DNA of 64,000 bases from Flavobacteriaceae bacterium (GCA_013373105.1 JABXIJ010000013.1:56212-120211); one strand, 5' to 3'; counted from the stretch's first letter, positions 9,527 to 20,629 are shown. Notes: generated by a model from the sequence alone, not told the origin. Made by a program: numbers and translations.

Positions 9527-11356
9527 ATGAAGAAAATATTATTCTTTTTTTTATTGATTAATTGTTTGTTGATTACTGCTCAAACTCCTATAACTAATAG
9601 AAGTGAAAACAGTTATTTTTTAGCTGAAACATATTATAGGCAAGGGGAATATGAAAAAGCTACCCAAATATTTAAAGAGTTATACAACAAAAGCCCTTTT
9701 AATACCACATATTTAAGAAGATTAATTTCTTGTTATCAAGAAACCAATCAGTTTTTGGTTGCAGAAAAATTACTAAAAGACAAGTTGATGAGAAACCCAA
9801 ACCAAACATACTTGCATGTGCATTTGGGCTACAATTACGAGCGACAAAAACTTAATGAATTAGCTAAAGTAAATTACGATAAAGCAATAGCATCAATCTC
9901 TCTTTTTAAAAACTATGGTAGTTTAATTGGTAGAACTTTTAAAGATTATAATCTATTATATTATGCAATTTCTGCTTATGAAAAGGCCATGGAAAATGAT
10001 GAAAAAGCTAATTATAATTTTCAAATTGCACAAATTTATGGAGAGCAAGGAGAGTTTAAAAAAATGTTCGATTCTTATGTTGAATTAATTGACAAAAATG
10101 ACAGTTATTTAAACTTAGTACAAAGATATGCTAGCAGATACATTACAGACGATGGTGAAAGTGAAACCAATACTTTATTCAGAAAAGCACTGTTAAGAAA
10201 ATCAATTAGTAACCCAAAAAAAGAGTGGAATATTCTATTAAGTTGGTTATTTTCTCAACAAAAAGATTATGCAAAAGCGTTCTTGCAAGAAAAAGCACTA
10301 TTTCAAAGAGAAGAAGCTGATCTATCAGAAATTTTTACTGTAGGCAGGTTGGCTTTTAGAAATAATGATTTTGAAGCTGCCAAAGAATGTTTCAGCTTTA
10401 TAGTTGAAAATGCCTTCTTACGCGAAGAAAAAATAGATGCCAATGTTTATTTAGCTAAAATAAATGTAGCTACAGAAAACTCAGAAACAGAAGTCTTTTT
10501 TAATAAATTATTTATTGAATTTGGTAAAAATGCTTCAACTATACCTATTCAAGTTGAATATGCAGATTTTTTAACCTTTACCCAAAACAAACCAGAAGAA
10601 GCAGAAGCTGTTCTAGAAGAAGCTTTAACATATGCTAAATCTAAATTTGAAAAGGGAAGAATAAAACTTAAACTTGGCGATGTTTTAGTGTATACCAATA
10701 TGTATAACAAAGCGCTAATTTACTTTTCACAAATTCAAACTCAATTAAAGGGTAGTGATTTGGCTCAAGAAGCGCGTTTTAAAGTTGCTCAAACTAGTTA
10801 TTTTAAAGGAGATTTTGAATGGGCAAAAGCACAATTAAAGGTTTTAAAAAGCTCTACAACTCAACTAATTGCCAACGATGCTGTAGATTTATATTTAAAA
10901 ATTATAGACAATGAGCCTGTAGATTCTATTCCATCAGGTCTAAAGCAATTTGCAAAAGCAGAACTCTTTTATTATCAAAATAAAAATGATAAAGCACTTG
11001 TGGAGTTAGATGCATTATTAAAACCTAAAAGTCAAACAAAAAGTGAATTTTATTCAGGAGCAAAACCTGGTGAAGTAATTTATGATGATGTGCTATTTTT
11101 AAAATCAAAAATTTTAATAAAAGAAAAACGATATCAAGAAGCTATAACCAATTTAGAGCTCATAATTGCAGCAGATAATCAAGGCTTTTTAACAGATGAT
11201 GTCTACTACTCAATGGCTAATATTTATGAAAATCAGATAAAAAACTTAGAAAAGGCCAAAGAATATTATCAAAAAATTATCTTTGAACAACCTTCTAGCA
11301 TTTACTTAGTTGAAGCTAGAAAAAGGTTTAGAAAATTAAGAGGCGATAACATTTAA
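9527..11356 (+). CDS. tetratricopeptide repeat protein, secreted
   Basis: Signal peptide MKKILFFFLLINCLLITAQ; repeated TPR-like helices (YYRQGEYEKATQIFKELYNKSP; YYSMANIYENQIKNLEKAKEYYQKII). Confidence 0.85.
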   Translation: MKKILFFFLLINCLLITAQTPITNRSENSYFLAETYYRQGEYEKATQIFKELYNKSPFNTTYLRRLISCYQETNQFLVAEKLLKDKLMRNPNQTYLHVHLGYNYERQKLNELAKVNYDKAIASISLFKNYGSLIGRTFKDYNLLYYAISAYEKAMENDEKANYNFQIAQIYGEQGEFKKMFDSYVELIDKNDSYLNLVQRYASRYITDDGESETNTLFRKALLRKSISNPKKEWNILLSWLFSQQKDYAKAFLQEKALFQREEADLSEIFTVGRLAFRNNDFEAAKECFSFIVENAFLREEKIDANVYLAKINVATENSETEVFFNKLFIEFGKNASTIPIQVEYADFLTFTQNKPEEAEAVLEEALTYAKSKFEKGRIKLKLGDVLVYTNMYNKALIYFSQIQTQLKGSDLAQEARFKVAQTSYFKGDFEWAKAQLKVLKSSTTQLIANDAVDLYLKIIDNEPVDSIPSGLKQFAKAELFYYQNKNDKALVELDALLKPKSQTKSEFYSGAKPGEVIYDDVLFLKSKILIKEKRYQEAITNLELIIAADNQGFLTDDVYYSMANIYENQIKNLEKAKEYYQKIIFEQPSSIYLVEARKRFRKLRGDNI

Positions 11357-11415
11357 ACATTTCAGTACTTTTAAAGCTTAAAACCCAAATATTTAATAAG
11401 AATATAACGAACTAT

Positions 11416-11742
11416 ATGTATATTTATAATGTTACCATAAATGTTGATGATGCCATTCATGATGAGTGGTTAATATGGATGGATTCTCACATAAATGAAG
11501 TCTTAAATACTGGTAAATTTACTGCTGCAAAATTAACAGAAGTCTTAGTAGATAATGAAGTTGGAAGAACTTACTCTGTACAATATGCTACGAATTCTAG
11601 AGCTGATTTAGAAAACTATTACAAAGAAGATGCTAATAATTTACGCTTAGATGGTTTAAAAAAATTTGGTGATAAAATGGTTGCGTTTAGAACAGAATTA
11701 AAATTAGTAAAAGAGTTTTATCCAAAATCTACTAAAAACTAA
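11416..11742 (+). CDS. DUF4286 family protein
   Basis: MYIYNVTINVDDAIHDEWLIWMDSHINEVLNTGKFTAAKL; located immediately upstream of rsmA. Confidence 0.75.
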   Translation: MYIYNVTINVDDAIHDEWLIWMDSHINEVLNTGKFTAAKLTEVLVDNEVGRTYSVQYATNSRADLENYYKEDANNLRLDGLKKFGDKMVAFRTELKLVKEFYPKSTKN

Positions 11743-11745
11743 TGC

Positions 11746-12549
11746 ATGTCTGTTAGAGCTAAGAAACATCTTGGTCAGCATTTTTTGAAAGATCAAAATA
11801 TTGCTAAAAAAATTGCTGATGCACTTACTGAAACTAACTATAATCATGTTTTAGAGATTGGTCCAGGAATGGGAGTTTTAACAAAGTTTTTACTCCAAAA
11901 AAAAGTAAAGGTTTCTGTCTTTGAAATAGATACAGAATCTGTGCATTATTTACAAGAAGTATTTCCTGTAGAAAACGTTAACCTTAACACCTCTAAAGAA
12001 CATTTTAATGTTATTGAAGGCGATTTTTTAATAGCCAATTTAAATCAATATTTTAAGAATCAACAAATAGCTGTAATTGGCAATTATCCTTATAACATAT
12101 CTTCTCAAATTGTTTTTAAAATTATAGAAAACAGGGGTATGGTTTCTGAATTTTCAGGAATGTTTCAAAAAGAGGTTGCGCAAAGAATAGCTGAAAAAGA
12201 AGGTTCTAAAACTTACGGAATTTTATCTGTGTTAACACAAGCTTTTTATGAAGTAGATTACTTGTTTTCTGTACCACCAAGTGTATTTAATCCACCTCCA
12301 AAAGTAGAATCTGGCGTAATAAAATGTATTAGAAAAAAAGACTTTTCTTTACCTGTAGATGAAAAGCTTTTCTTTAAAGTGGTAAAAGCAGCTTTCAATC
12401 AAAGAAGAAAAATGCTTAGAAGTAGTTTAAAATCCTTTAAACTTTCGGATTCTTTAAAAGAAGACCCTATATTTGCTAAAAGACCTGAACAATTGTCTGT
12501 TTCTGTTTTTATTGAACTCACTAAAAAAATAGCAAATAATGTCGTTTGA
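11746..12549 (+). CDS. rsmA: 16S rRNA (adenine1518/1519-N6) dimethyltransferase
   Basis: [55 protein letters not shown]. Confidence 0.95.
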   Translation: MSVRAKKHLGQHFLKDQNIAKKIADALTETNYNHVLEIGPGMGVLTKFLLQKKVKVSVFEIDTESVHYLQEVFPVENVNLNTSKEHFNVIEGDFLIANLNQYFKNQQIAVIGNYPYNISSQIVFKIIENRGMVSEFSGMFQKEVAQRIAEKEGSKTYGILSVLTQAFYEVDYLFSVPPSVFNPPPKVESGVIKCIRKKDFSLPVDEKLFFKVVKAAFNQRRKMLRSSLKSFKLSDSLKEDPIFAKRPEQLSVSVFIELTKKIANNVV

Positions 12550-13888
12550 AATTACTTCTGAATTTCTAGAAAAACTTACAGAACTTATTGCTGATAATAA
12601 TGAAAAAGAAATTTTTTCATTATTCAAAGATGTGCATTATGCAGACATTGCTGAAGTATTAGACGAAGTAAATTTCGATGAAGCAATTTACATTATCAAA
12701 TTATTAGAAAGTGAGAAAACTTCAGAAATTCTTACAGAGTTAGATGAAGATACTCGTGAAAAAATCTTAGATAATTTATCTGCAAAAGAAATTGCTGATG
12801 AAATTGGTGAAATGGACTCTGATGATGCGGCAGATATTATTGGTGAACTTTCAGATGAACGTCAGGCAACAGTAATTAAAGCTTTAGAAGATGATGAATT
12901 AGCTGCAGATATTAAAGAATTGCTTTCTTACGAAGACAATACAGCAGGTGCTTTAATGGCAAAAGAACTTGTAAAAGTTTATGAAACTTGGACAGTTGCA
13001 GGTTGTATGCGAAGAATTCGTGGTCAAGCTAAAGATGTTACTAGAGTTCACTCTATTTACGTAGTTGATAAAGAAGATAGGCTGGTTGGAAGATTGTCTC
13101 TAAAAGATTTAATTATAGCTAAATCTGATCAAAAAATAGCTGATATAGCCAAACCAAAAGTTGATTTTGTTTATGTTGACGAGGATGATGAAGAAGTTGC
13201 TAAAATTATGGCAAAATACGACTTAGAGGCAATTCCAGTTGTAGATAATAATAACGTTTTATTGGGTAGAATTACAATTGATGATATTGTTGATGTTTTA
13301 AAAGAAGAAGCAGATAGAGATTATCAATTAGCAGCAGGTTTAACAGAAGATGTAGATTCAGATGATAGTATTTTACATCTAACTAGAGCTCGTTTACCAT
13401 GGTTATTCTTAGGATTAATTGGTGGTGTTGGTGCTTTTATAATCATGGAAGGTTTTCAAGACGTTTTTTCTAAATATGCAGCATTATTCTTTTTTACTCC
13501 TCTAATAGCAGCTATGGCAGGAAATGTTGGTGTACAATCATCTGCAATTATTGTTCAAGGTTTAGCTAACGACGATGTTAAAGGTAGTATTAATAGTCGT
13601 TTATTAAAAGAAATGTTGTTAGCGGCATTAAACGGATTAATTCTAGCCATATTTTTATTTGGCTTCGTTTGGATTTATGAAGGCAAAATGAATACAGCAT
13701 TAGCAATTTCTGTTTCCCTTATAGTTGTGATTATAGTTGCTGGTTTAATTGGTACTTTTGTGCCTTTATTTTTAAATAAAAGAGGTATAGATCCTGCAAT
13801 TGCAACTGGGCCATTTATAACTACTTCTAATGATATTTTTGGAATTCTAATTTATTTCTTAATTGCTAAACTTATCTTAGGAATCTAA
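12539..13888 (+). CDS. mgtE: magnesium transporter MgtE
   Basis: N-domain repeats, CBS domains, transmembrane domain with [11 protein letters not shown] motif. Confidence 0.94.
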   Translation: MSFEITSEFLEKLTELIADNNEKEIFSLFKDVHYADIAEVLDEVNFDEAIYIIKLLESEKTSEILTELDEDTREKILDNLSAKEIADEIGEMDSDDAADIIGELSDERQATVIKALEDDELAADIKELLSYEDNTAGALMAKELVKVYETWTVAGCMRRIRGQAKDVTRVHSIYVVDKEDRLVGRLSLKDLIIAKSDQKIADIAKPKVDFVYVDEDDEEVAKIMAKYDLEAIPVVDNNNVLLGRITIDDIVDVLKEEADRDYQLAAGLTEDVDSDDSILHLTRARLPWLFLGLIGGVGAFIIMEGFQDVFSKYAALFFFTPLIAAMAGNVGVQSSAIIVQGLANDDVKGSINSRLLKEMLLAALNGLILAIFLFGFVWIYEGKMNTALAISVSLIVVIIVAGLIGTFVPLFLNKRGIDPAIATGPFITTSNDIFGILIYFLIAKLILGI

Positions 13889-14416
13889 ATTTTTAATTTT
13901 AGCAAATAAATCCCATAAAACAACACCAGTTGTAACAGAGATATTTAAAGAATGTTTGGTGCCAAATTGAGGTATTTCTATACATTTATCAGATGCATTA
14001 ACCACTTTTTGGTGCACTCCTTTTACTTCATTTCCTAAAACCACAGCATATCTTTGATTTTCCACTGGCATAAATTCATTCAGTTTTGTACTATTTTCTG
14101 CTTGCTCAATTGCTAGAACTTGTACGCCCTCTTTTTTTAATTTATTGATAGCTGTTAAGGTTTCTTCAACATATTCCCACTCAACAGAATCAGTAGCTCC
14201 TAAAGCAGTTTTATGAATTTCTTTATTTGGTGGTGTAGCTGTAATGCCACACAAATAGATTTTTTCAATTAAAAAAGCATCAGATGTTCTAAAGACAGAA
14301 CCAACATTATTCAAACTTCTTATATTATCTAATACAACAATTAAAGGTGTTTTATTGGTGTTTTTAAACTCCTCAACTGTTAATCTGTTCAATTCGTTGT
14401 TTTTTAATTTTCTCAT
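13877..14416 (-). CDS. TrmH/SpoU-family RNA methyltransferase
   Basis: VLDNIRSLNNVGSVFRTSDAF, VLGNEVKGV, IPQFGTKHSLNISVTTGVVLW. Confidence 0.9.
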   Translation of the reverse strand: MRKLKNNELNRLTVEEFKNTNKTPLIVVLDNIRSLNNVGSVFRTSDAFLIEKIYLCGITATPPNKEIHKTALGATDSVEWEYVEETLTAINKLKKEGVQVLAIEQAENSTKLNEFMPVENQRYAVVLGNEVKGVHQKVVNASDKCIEIPQFGTKHSLNISVTTGVVLWDLFAKIKNLDS

Positions 14417-14536
14417 TAATTGTCTTAGCTTTTTTTGTAAAGTTAGCAAACCTGTTGAAAACTAAACCCTGCCAATTTATTACTCAGTACTATATTTTTT
14501 ATCTTCGCAAAACTAACTAAAAAAAATCCAAAAAAC

Positions 14537-17146
14537 TTGGCAAAATCAAAAGGCAAAAAGGTTACTCCTTTAATGAAGCAATACAATACCATCAAGGCAA
14601 AATACCCTGATGCAATGTTGTTGTTTAGAGTGGGTGATTTTTACGAAACTTTTGGTGAAGATGCCAAAAAAGCCGCTGAAATTTTAGGTATTATACTTAC
14701 AAAAAGAGGTGCAGGGTCAGATTCTGAAACTGCATTAGCTGGTTTTCCACATCATTCCCTAAACACTTATTTACCTAAGTTAGTAAAAGCAGGAATGAGG
14801 GTTGCAATTTGTGATCAGTTAGAAGACCCAAAATTGACAAAAACAATTGTAAAACGTGGTGTTACAGAATTAGTTACGCCTGGTGTTTCACTAAATGACG
14901 AAGTTTTACAATCTAAAAAAAATAACTTTTTAGCAGCTATTCATTTCGATAAAAACCAGTTAGGTATTTCTTTTCTTGATGTTTCTACTGGTGAATTTTT
15001 AGTTGCACAAGGAACAGCAGAATACGTAGATAAGTTATTGCAAAATTTCAGTCCAAGTGAGGTTTTAGTTCAAAAACAACATAAGCAACATTTTTTAAAA
15101 ATTTTTGAAAATAGGTACTATACCTTCTATTTAGATGATTGGGTTTTTCAACCTGAATATGCTAATGAAACGCTTCAAAATCATTTTGAAGTTAAGTCTC
15201 TAAAAGGCTTTGGAATTCAAGACGTTAAAAATGGAGTAATTGCAGCTGCTGCTGTATTATATTACTTATCAGAAACACAGCATAATCAATTAAAACACAT
15301 CCAAAAAATAAGCAGAATTGCTGAAGATAATTATGTTTGGATGGATAGGTTTACTATAAGAAATCTTGAGCTTTACAACCCTAACTCAGTAAATGCAGTA
15401 ACTCTTTTAGAGGTTATAGACAAAACCATTTCACCAATGGGAGGTAGGCTATTAAAACGTTGGCTTGCATTACCATTAAAAAATATAGATGCCATACAAA
15501 GCAGACATGAATTGGTAAAGTTTTTTATTGATTCAGATGAAATTTCACAAACAGTAACCTATCAACTCAAACAAATATCAGATATAGAACGCTTAGTATC
15601 TAAGGTTGCAACAAGCAAAGTATCTCCTAGAGAAGTAATACTTTTAAAAAACTCTTTAAAGGCTATTATACCTATAAAATCTGTTCTTGTTAAAAGCAAA
15701 AATAAAGCTGTTAAAGATTTAGGAAATAAGCTACATTCTTGTGAAGAGTTAATTGATAAAATATCACAAACTTTATTTGATGATGCTCCAGTAAATATTA
15801 ATAAAGGAAATGCCATTGCAAATGGTGTTCATAAAGAATTAGACGAACTAAGGTCAATTGCAAATTCAGGGAAACAGTTTTTAGATGATATGTTAGCTCG
15901 AGAAACTGAACGAACAGGAATTAGTAGCTTAAAAATTGCATTTAATAATGTTTTTGGTTACTACATAGAAGTTAGAAATACTCACAAAGACAAAGTTCCA
16001 GAAGAATGGATACGAAAACAAACTTTAGTTTCTGCAGAACGTTATATAACAGAAGAGCTTAAAGAATACGAAACTAAAATACTAGGTGCAGAAGAAAAGA
16101 TTCAGGTATTAGAACAAAACTTATTTTCTAAGCTATTACAATACATAATTCAGTATGTAAATGAAGTACAAGAAAACGCACAATATATTGCAAAAATTGA
16201 CTGTTTATTAGGGTTTTCTGTACTTGCCATTGATAATAACTATGTTCGACCACAATTAGACGAAACCACTGATTTAGATATTAAAAACGGACGACATCCT
16301 GTAATAGAAAAGCAATTACCTATAGATCAAACCTATATTGCAAATGATGTAGTATTGAATAGGAATCAACAACAAATAATTATGATTACTGGTCCTAATA
16401 TGTCTGGTAAATCTGCTATTTTAAGACAAACAGCCTTAATTGTTTTATTGGCACAAATGGGGAGTTATGTACCTGCCCAAAATGCAAAAATTGGCATTGT
16501 AGATAAAATATTTACAAGAGTTGGAGCTAGTGATAACATATCTATGGGAGAATCTACTTTTATGGTAGAAATGAATGAAACAGCTTCAATTTTAAATAAT
16601 ATTTCAGAACGTAGTTTAGTTTTACTAGATGAAATTGGTCGTGGAACTTCTACTTATGATGGGATTTCCATAGCATGGGCAATAGCTGAGTTTTTGCATG
16701 AACATCCAGCAAAGGCTAAAACATTATTTGCAACTCATTATCATGAATTAAATGAAATGACTGCTACATTTGAACGAATTAAGAATTTTAATGTTTCTGT
16801 AAAAGAGTTAAAAGACAATATTATTTTCTTACGAAAATTGGTTGCTGGGGGTTCTAATCACAGTTTTGGAATTCATGTTGCAAAACTTGCAGGAATGCCA
16901 AATATGGTAATTCACAGAGCAAATAAAATCTTAAAGAAGTTAGAAGAAAACAATAAAAATGATGAGGTTAAAGATGTATTAAAGCAAACACAACACGAAG
17001 ATTTTCAACTAAGTTTTTTTCAATTAGATGATCCTCTTTTAGAAAATATTCGTGAAGAAATATTAGCTACCAATATCGATACTTTAACTCCTATTGAAGC
17101 CCTTATGAAGCTTAATGAAATTAAGCGTATGTTGGTTAAAAAATAA
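14537..17146 (+). CDS. mutS: DNA mismatch repair protein MutS
   Basis: PLMKQYNTIKAKYPDAMLLFRVGDFYETFGEDA, Walker A ITGPNMSGKSAILRQ, LLDEIGRGTSTYDG; TTG start. Confidence 0.97.
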   Translation: MAKSKGKKVTPLMKQYNTIKAKYPDAMLLFRVGDFYETFGEDAKKAAEILGIILTKRGAGSDSETALAGFPHHSLNTYLPKLVKAGMRVAICDQLEDPKLTKTIVKRGVTELVTPGVSLNDEVLQSKKNNFLAAIHFDKNQLGISFLDVSTGEFLVAQGTAEYVDKLLQNFSPSEVLVQKQHKQHFLKIFENRYYTFYLDDWVFQPEYANETLQNHFEVKSLKGFGIQDVKNGVIAAAAVLYYLSETQHNQLKHIQKISRIAEDNYVWMDRFTIRNLELYNPNSVNAVTLLEVIDKTISPMGGRLLKRWLALPLKNIDAIQSRHELVKFFIDSDEISQTVTYQLKQISDIERLVSKVATSKVSPREVILLKNSLKAIIPIKSVLVKSKNKAVKDLGNKLHSCEELIDKISQTLFDDAPVNINKGNAIANGVHKELDELRSIANSGKQFLDDMLARETERTGISSLKIAFNNVFGYYIEVRNTHKDKVPEEWIRKQTLVSAERYITEELKEYETKILGAEEKIQVLEQNLFSKLLQYIIQYVNEVQENAQYIAKIDCLLGFSVLAIDNNYVRPQLDETTDLDIKNGRHPVIEKQLPIDQTYIANDVVLNRNQQQIIMITGPNMSGKSAILRQTALIVLLAQMGSYVPAQNAKIGIVDKIFTRVGASDNISMGESTFMVEMNETASILNNISERSLVLLDEIGRGTSTYDGISIAWAIAEFLHEHPAKAKTLFATHYHELNEMTATFERIKNFNVSVKELKDNIIFLRKLVAGGSNHSFGIHVAKLAGMPNMVIHRANKILKKLEENNKNDEVKDVLKQTQHEDFQLSFFQLDDPLLENIREEILATNIDTLTPIEALMKLNEIKRMLVKK

Positions 17147-17189
17147 ACTTAGTTTATTCTTCGTCTTTATAATTAAATAACTCTTCCTT

Positions 17190-17345
17190 TTAGCTTTTTT
17201 TCAGCTTCTGTTTTAAAAGCTTGTTTTTCAAATTAAAGAATTGAATGAGTTTTACTAGGAGCCAAAAAATTAGAACAACAAAAACCAAGTAAACTGTTTG
17301 TGTTACAATCAAAAGTGAATTGAAATTTAAAAAGGATTCTTTCAT
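17190..17345 (-). CDS. small membrane protein of unknown function (about 51 aa)
   Basis: MKESFLNFNSLLIVTQTVYLVFVVLIFWLLVKLIQFFNLKNKLLKQKLKKS; single hydrophobic segment with basic tail. Confidence 0.5.
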   Translation of the reverse strand: MKESFLNFNSLLIVTQTVYLVFVVLIFWLLVKLIQFFNLKNKLLKQKLKKS

Positions 17346-17452
17346 AAAATTTTTTCTAAATATAATGAAAATGGCCAATAGCAAAGTATTGGGCATAGAT
17401 TTCTAGTGAATAAAAATCCAACTTATTTATTAGGAGAATAATAAATATTTTT

Positions 17453-17929
17453 TTAGATAGACCTTTTAATGTCTAACAACTCATTAGTAGAATTAATGTA
17501 ATTATTGTAGATAGCTTCAGAATCAATCAATTCAGTTAAGCTAAAAGTTGCTTTAGAATCGATAATTCTATCTCCATTAATTAATTTCTTGTTACTGTTT
17601 AATTTGCTTTCAAGTAAAACAATGTCCTTAAAGTTTGGCACTACAATAGTTTCATTAGAAATAATAGCAGATTTACCTGTTTTCTTTTCTAATAAATACA
17701 CTTTTGCATTAATAGTTTTTGCGCCTCTTTGTTTTTCTATTAAGCTTGTTTCAACAAAAAATTGATAGTCTATTGGTCTTTCAGATGAATTTTGCTTAGA
17801 AATTATTTCTGAGACATTTACATCTTGTAGATTTGATACTTTTTTTGCTGATGAATCTTCAATTGAAGAAAATGCGAAGGTTCCAATTAATAGCATGAAA
17901 AGTGCTAATTCTTTCAGTAGGGGTTTCAT
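17453..17929 (-). CDS. hypothetical secreted protein
   Basis: Signal-peptide-like N-terminus MKPLLKELALFMLLIGTFAFSS. Confidence 0.6.
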   Translation of the reverse strand: MKPLLKELALFMLLIGTFAFSSIEDSSAKKVSNLQDVNVSEIISKQNSSERPIDYQFFVETSLIEKQRGAKTINAKVYLLEKKTGKSAIISNETIVVPNFKDIVLLESKLNSNKKLINGDRIIDSKATFSLTELIDSEAIYNNYINSTNELLDIKRSI

Positions 17930-18156
17930 ATTTAGGGGTTTAAATATTGAAACTAAACTTATAAAAAATATGATATTATTTGCATAAATAATAGAAAAAA
18001 AATTAAAAAAAGCAAGATTAATTGTTATTATATATTAGATTATCAGTGTTTTAAATTTGTTTTTAATTTCAGTATTTTTTAATTTATTTAGTTTAAAATT
18101 ATCAAAAATACTAGTGTTATCGTATTTTTTACTGTAGTTTTATTCTATTATTACAT

Positions 18157-18164
18157 TATCTTTG
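18157..18164 (+). promoter_or_regulatory. Bacteroidota-type -7 element upstream of tatA-like gene
   Basis: TATCTTTG 8 bp upstream of ATG. Confidence 0.5.
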
Positions 18165-18171
18165 TGCTCTT

Positions 18172-18453
18172 ATGAAGACCTATTTTTTATTTATTAGTGG
18201 ACCAGAAATTTTTGTGATAATGCTCATTATTGTCATGTTATTTGGTGCTGATAAAATTCCTGATATTGCTAGAGGATTAGGAAAGGGTATACGTCAGGTA
18301 AAAGACGCTACAAACGAAATTAAAAAAGAAATTAACGATAGTGCTAAAAAACAAGGTATAGATAGCAGTATTGCAGAAGATATCAATAAACAAGTTAATG
18401 AAGTAAAGAGAGATATTGATGATTTTACTGGGCCTATAAAAAGAAATATGTAG
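18172..18453 (+). CDS. TatA/E-family twin-arginine translocase component
   Basis: GPEIFVIMLIIVMLFGADKIPDIARGLGKGIRQVKDATNEIKKEI. Confidence 0.9.
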   Translation: MKTYFLFISGPEIFVIMLIIVMLFGADKIPDIARGLGKGIRQVKDATNEIKKEINDSAKKQGIDSSIAEDINKQVNEVKRDIDDFTGPIKRNM

Positions 18454-18456
18454 CGT

Positions 18457-19098
18457 TTATTTAACTCTACTAATAGTTAAACCATCTCTAATTGGTAATA
18501 AAACTGTTTCAATTCTATCATCTGTACTTAAAAGTTTATTGTACTCTAACAACACTTTAGTATCTGTATCTTTTGGGTTTAGCTCTTCTATAACTTTTCC
18601 ACTCCAAAGAACATTATCAGACAATATAATACCACCAGAATTCATTTTATCAATCACTAAATGAAAATAATTTACATAATTAGATTTATCTGCATCAATA
18701 AAAACAAGATCGAACCTGATGTCTAATTTTGGTATAATTTGAATTGCATTACCTATTTTTTGATGAATTTGAGGTCTAAAATTAGATTTTTGAAAATACT
18801 TGTTTTGAAAACTTTCTAATTCTTCATTTTTATCTATTGTTATTAGCTTTCCATTTTTAGCTAAACCTTCAGCTAAACATAACGTTGAATACCCAGTGTA
18901 AGTCCCTATTTCTAATATGTTTTTGGGTTGAATTAGTTTAGAGAGCATAGCCAAAACTCTACCTTGAAATGCTCCACTTAACATTCTTGGGTTTAAGATT
19001 TTTTGCCAAGTTTCTCTACTTAATTCTTTCAATAATTGTGGCTCATGTTGCGAATGTTGAATAACATATTGATCTAATTCCTCTGGTAGAAAATTCAT
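18457..19098 (-). CDS. SAM-dependent O-methyltransferase
   Basis: ILEIGTYTGYSTLCLAEGL, DLVFIDADKSNYVNYF, GGIILSDNVLWSGKV. Confidence 0.92.
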   Translation of the reverse strand: MNFLPEELDQYVIQHSQHEPQLLKELSRETWQKILNPRMLSGAFQGRVLAMLSKLIQPKNILEIGTYTGYSTLCLAEGLAKNGKLITIDKNEELESFQNKYFQKSNFRPQIHQKIGNAIQIIPKLDIRFDLVFIDADKSNYVNYFHLVIDKMNSGGIILSDNVLWSGKVIEELNPKDTDTKVLLEYNKLLSTDDRIETVLLPIRDGLTISRVK

Positions 19099-19181
19099 AA
19101 AAACACTTTTTACAAAAGTAAAAAACGGAACTTAAATACTATTAAATTCCGTTTATCTATTCTTTTTTTTGGAGTTTATTT

Positions 19182-19445
19182 TTAAAACTCCATTTTTTCC
19201 AATTCTTTTTTTAAAGCTTCTTTTTCTTTTGTTGATAAACAATGGGGTTCTTTTTTACAATCTGCAGCTTTCATTTTAAAAATATCTGTCATTTTATTGT
19301 TTTGCTTGGTGTACAGTTTGCAAATATTACATTGTAAAAAATGAATATTAAGTTTTATTCTTTCCCAAAGAGTTGATTCTCCATACTGACTTTTATCACA
19401 AATCATGGTTGCTTCATCACAAGTAATAAATAAAAATTTGAACAT
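19182..19445 (-). CDS. small zinc-finger anti-sigma-like protein
   Basis: HFLQCNICKLY (HxxxCxxC) motif; starts 4 bp after the stop of the upstream ECF sigma reading frame. Confidence 0.65.
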   Translation of the reverse strand: MFKFLFITCDEATMICDKSQYGESTLWERIKLNIHFLQCNICKLYTKQNNKMTDIFKMKAADCKKEPHCLSTKEKEALKKELEKMEF

Positions 19446-19448
19446 TTT

Positions 19449-20016
19449 TTAATTATTAAACCAATTATCTTCCATACATTTTCTTAATTGTGTTCTTGCT
19501 CTATGAACAATCACCCATAAATTTGACGCAGATATTTCTAACTCCTTACAAATTTCATCTGTTTCAAAACCGTTAATAGTTTTCATACGAAACACCATAG
19601 CGTATTTTTCTGGTAATGCATTAATGCATTTTTCTAGTTGACTTTTTAATTCTTCGTTTTCAATTTCCTTGTCTGCAGAATTATCCCAGCTTTGAGGAAC
19701 TCTTTCTTCAATCCAATTTCCTTCGTTGTCGCCATCTGTATAAAAATTAACTCTAACTTCTACTTGGCCTTTTTTAGAATTAATTTTTCTGTAATAATCT
19801 ATTACCTTTCTTTTTTAAAATAGAAATTAACCAAGTTCGTTCATTTGATTTTCCTTTAAAATTTTTCGCTGATTTTATACCTGCAATAAAAGTGTCTTGA
19901 ACCAAGTCTTTTGCTAAGTCTGCATTATTTACTCTAACTACTGCATAATTAAATAGATAGTCTGCATAATTATCTATCCATTTATCAGGATTTAACAAGT
20001 TACTTTTTTGGGGCAT
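19449..20016 (-). pseudogene. ECF-type sigma-70 factor with a single-base frameshift
   Basis: MPQKSNLLNPDKWIDNYADYLFNYAVVRVNNADLAKDLVQDTFIAGIKSAKNFKGKSNERTWLISILKKK then (other frame) VIDYYRKINSKKGQVEV...LEKCINALPEKYAMVFRMKTINGFETDEICKELEISASNLWVIVHRARTQLRKCMEDNWFNN*; +1-nt discrepancy near 19803-19810. Confidence 0.8.
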
Positions 20017-20043
20017 AGAAATACTAATTACCCAAATATAAAG

Positions 20044-20523
20044 TTATTTTTTATTTTTTAATGCTTCACAATTATCGCGTCTTCGCATATCGACAATATA
20101 AATAATTTGCCAGGTGCCATTATTATTAAAAAGCTGAAAAGAGTTAGCTCCACAATGACTAAAATTCTTATTTACATAAAATTCATAAGGAGTCCAAACT
20201 GAAGCTAAATTACCATCAACTTTAATATCGTAAGACAACAATTTTTCGAAGTAAACCATTTCTGGTTTTTTGTTAGCAACATTAGTAAGTAAATTTTGTC
20301 TGAGTTCTGTTCTTAAAATTTTTTGTCCATTTCTAGTGGTTGCTGTCGTTTGAATTTTTATGTCTTTATGAAGTGTTTTTTTCATAATAGTGCTATCGCC
20401 CTTATGTAAGCCTTCAAAAAAAGTATCAATAACTTGTTTTATAGCTTTTTCATCGTTTTGTTCTTGACCTGTTACTCCTAAAGAAATAAGAAATAACGCT
20501 AAAATTGGTATAAATTTTTGCAT
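20044..20523 (-). CDS. NTF2-like/SnoaL-like secreted protein
   Basis: Signal peptide; AIKQVIDTFFEGLHKGDSTIMKKTLHKDIKI. Confidence 0.75.
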   Translation of the reverse strand: MQKFIPILALFLISLGVTGQEQNDEKAIKQVIDTFFEGLHKGDSTIMKKTLHKDIKIQTTATTRNGQKILRTELRQNLLTNVANKKPEMVYFEKLLSYDIKVDGNLASVWTPYEFYVNKNFSHCGANSFQLFNNNGTWQIIYIVDMRRRDNCEALKNKK

Positions 20524-20629
20524 AATTGATTGATTTTAAAAATCTAAACTAATTAATTTTTTTATCCATATTAATCTAACTACTAAGATTAACTAAAGAT
20601 TAACGTAGCAAACATAGCCTTATATTTCT

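Noticed and set aside
15562-15816. Minus-strand ORF within mutS
   Set aside because: Shadow ORF antisense to MutS.
19798-19812. Programmed -1 ribosomal frameshift at A_AAA_AAG in the sigma factor
   Set aside because: The downstream half lies in the +1 (not -1) frame and the -1 frame meets TAA a few codons later.
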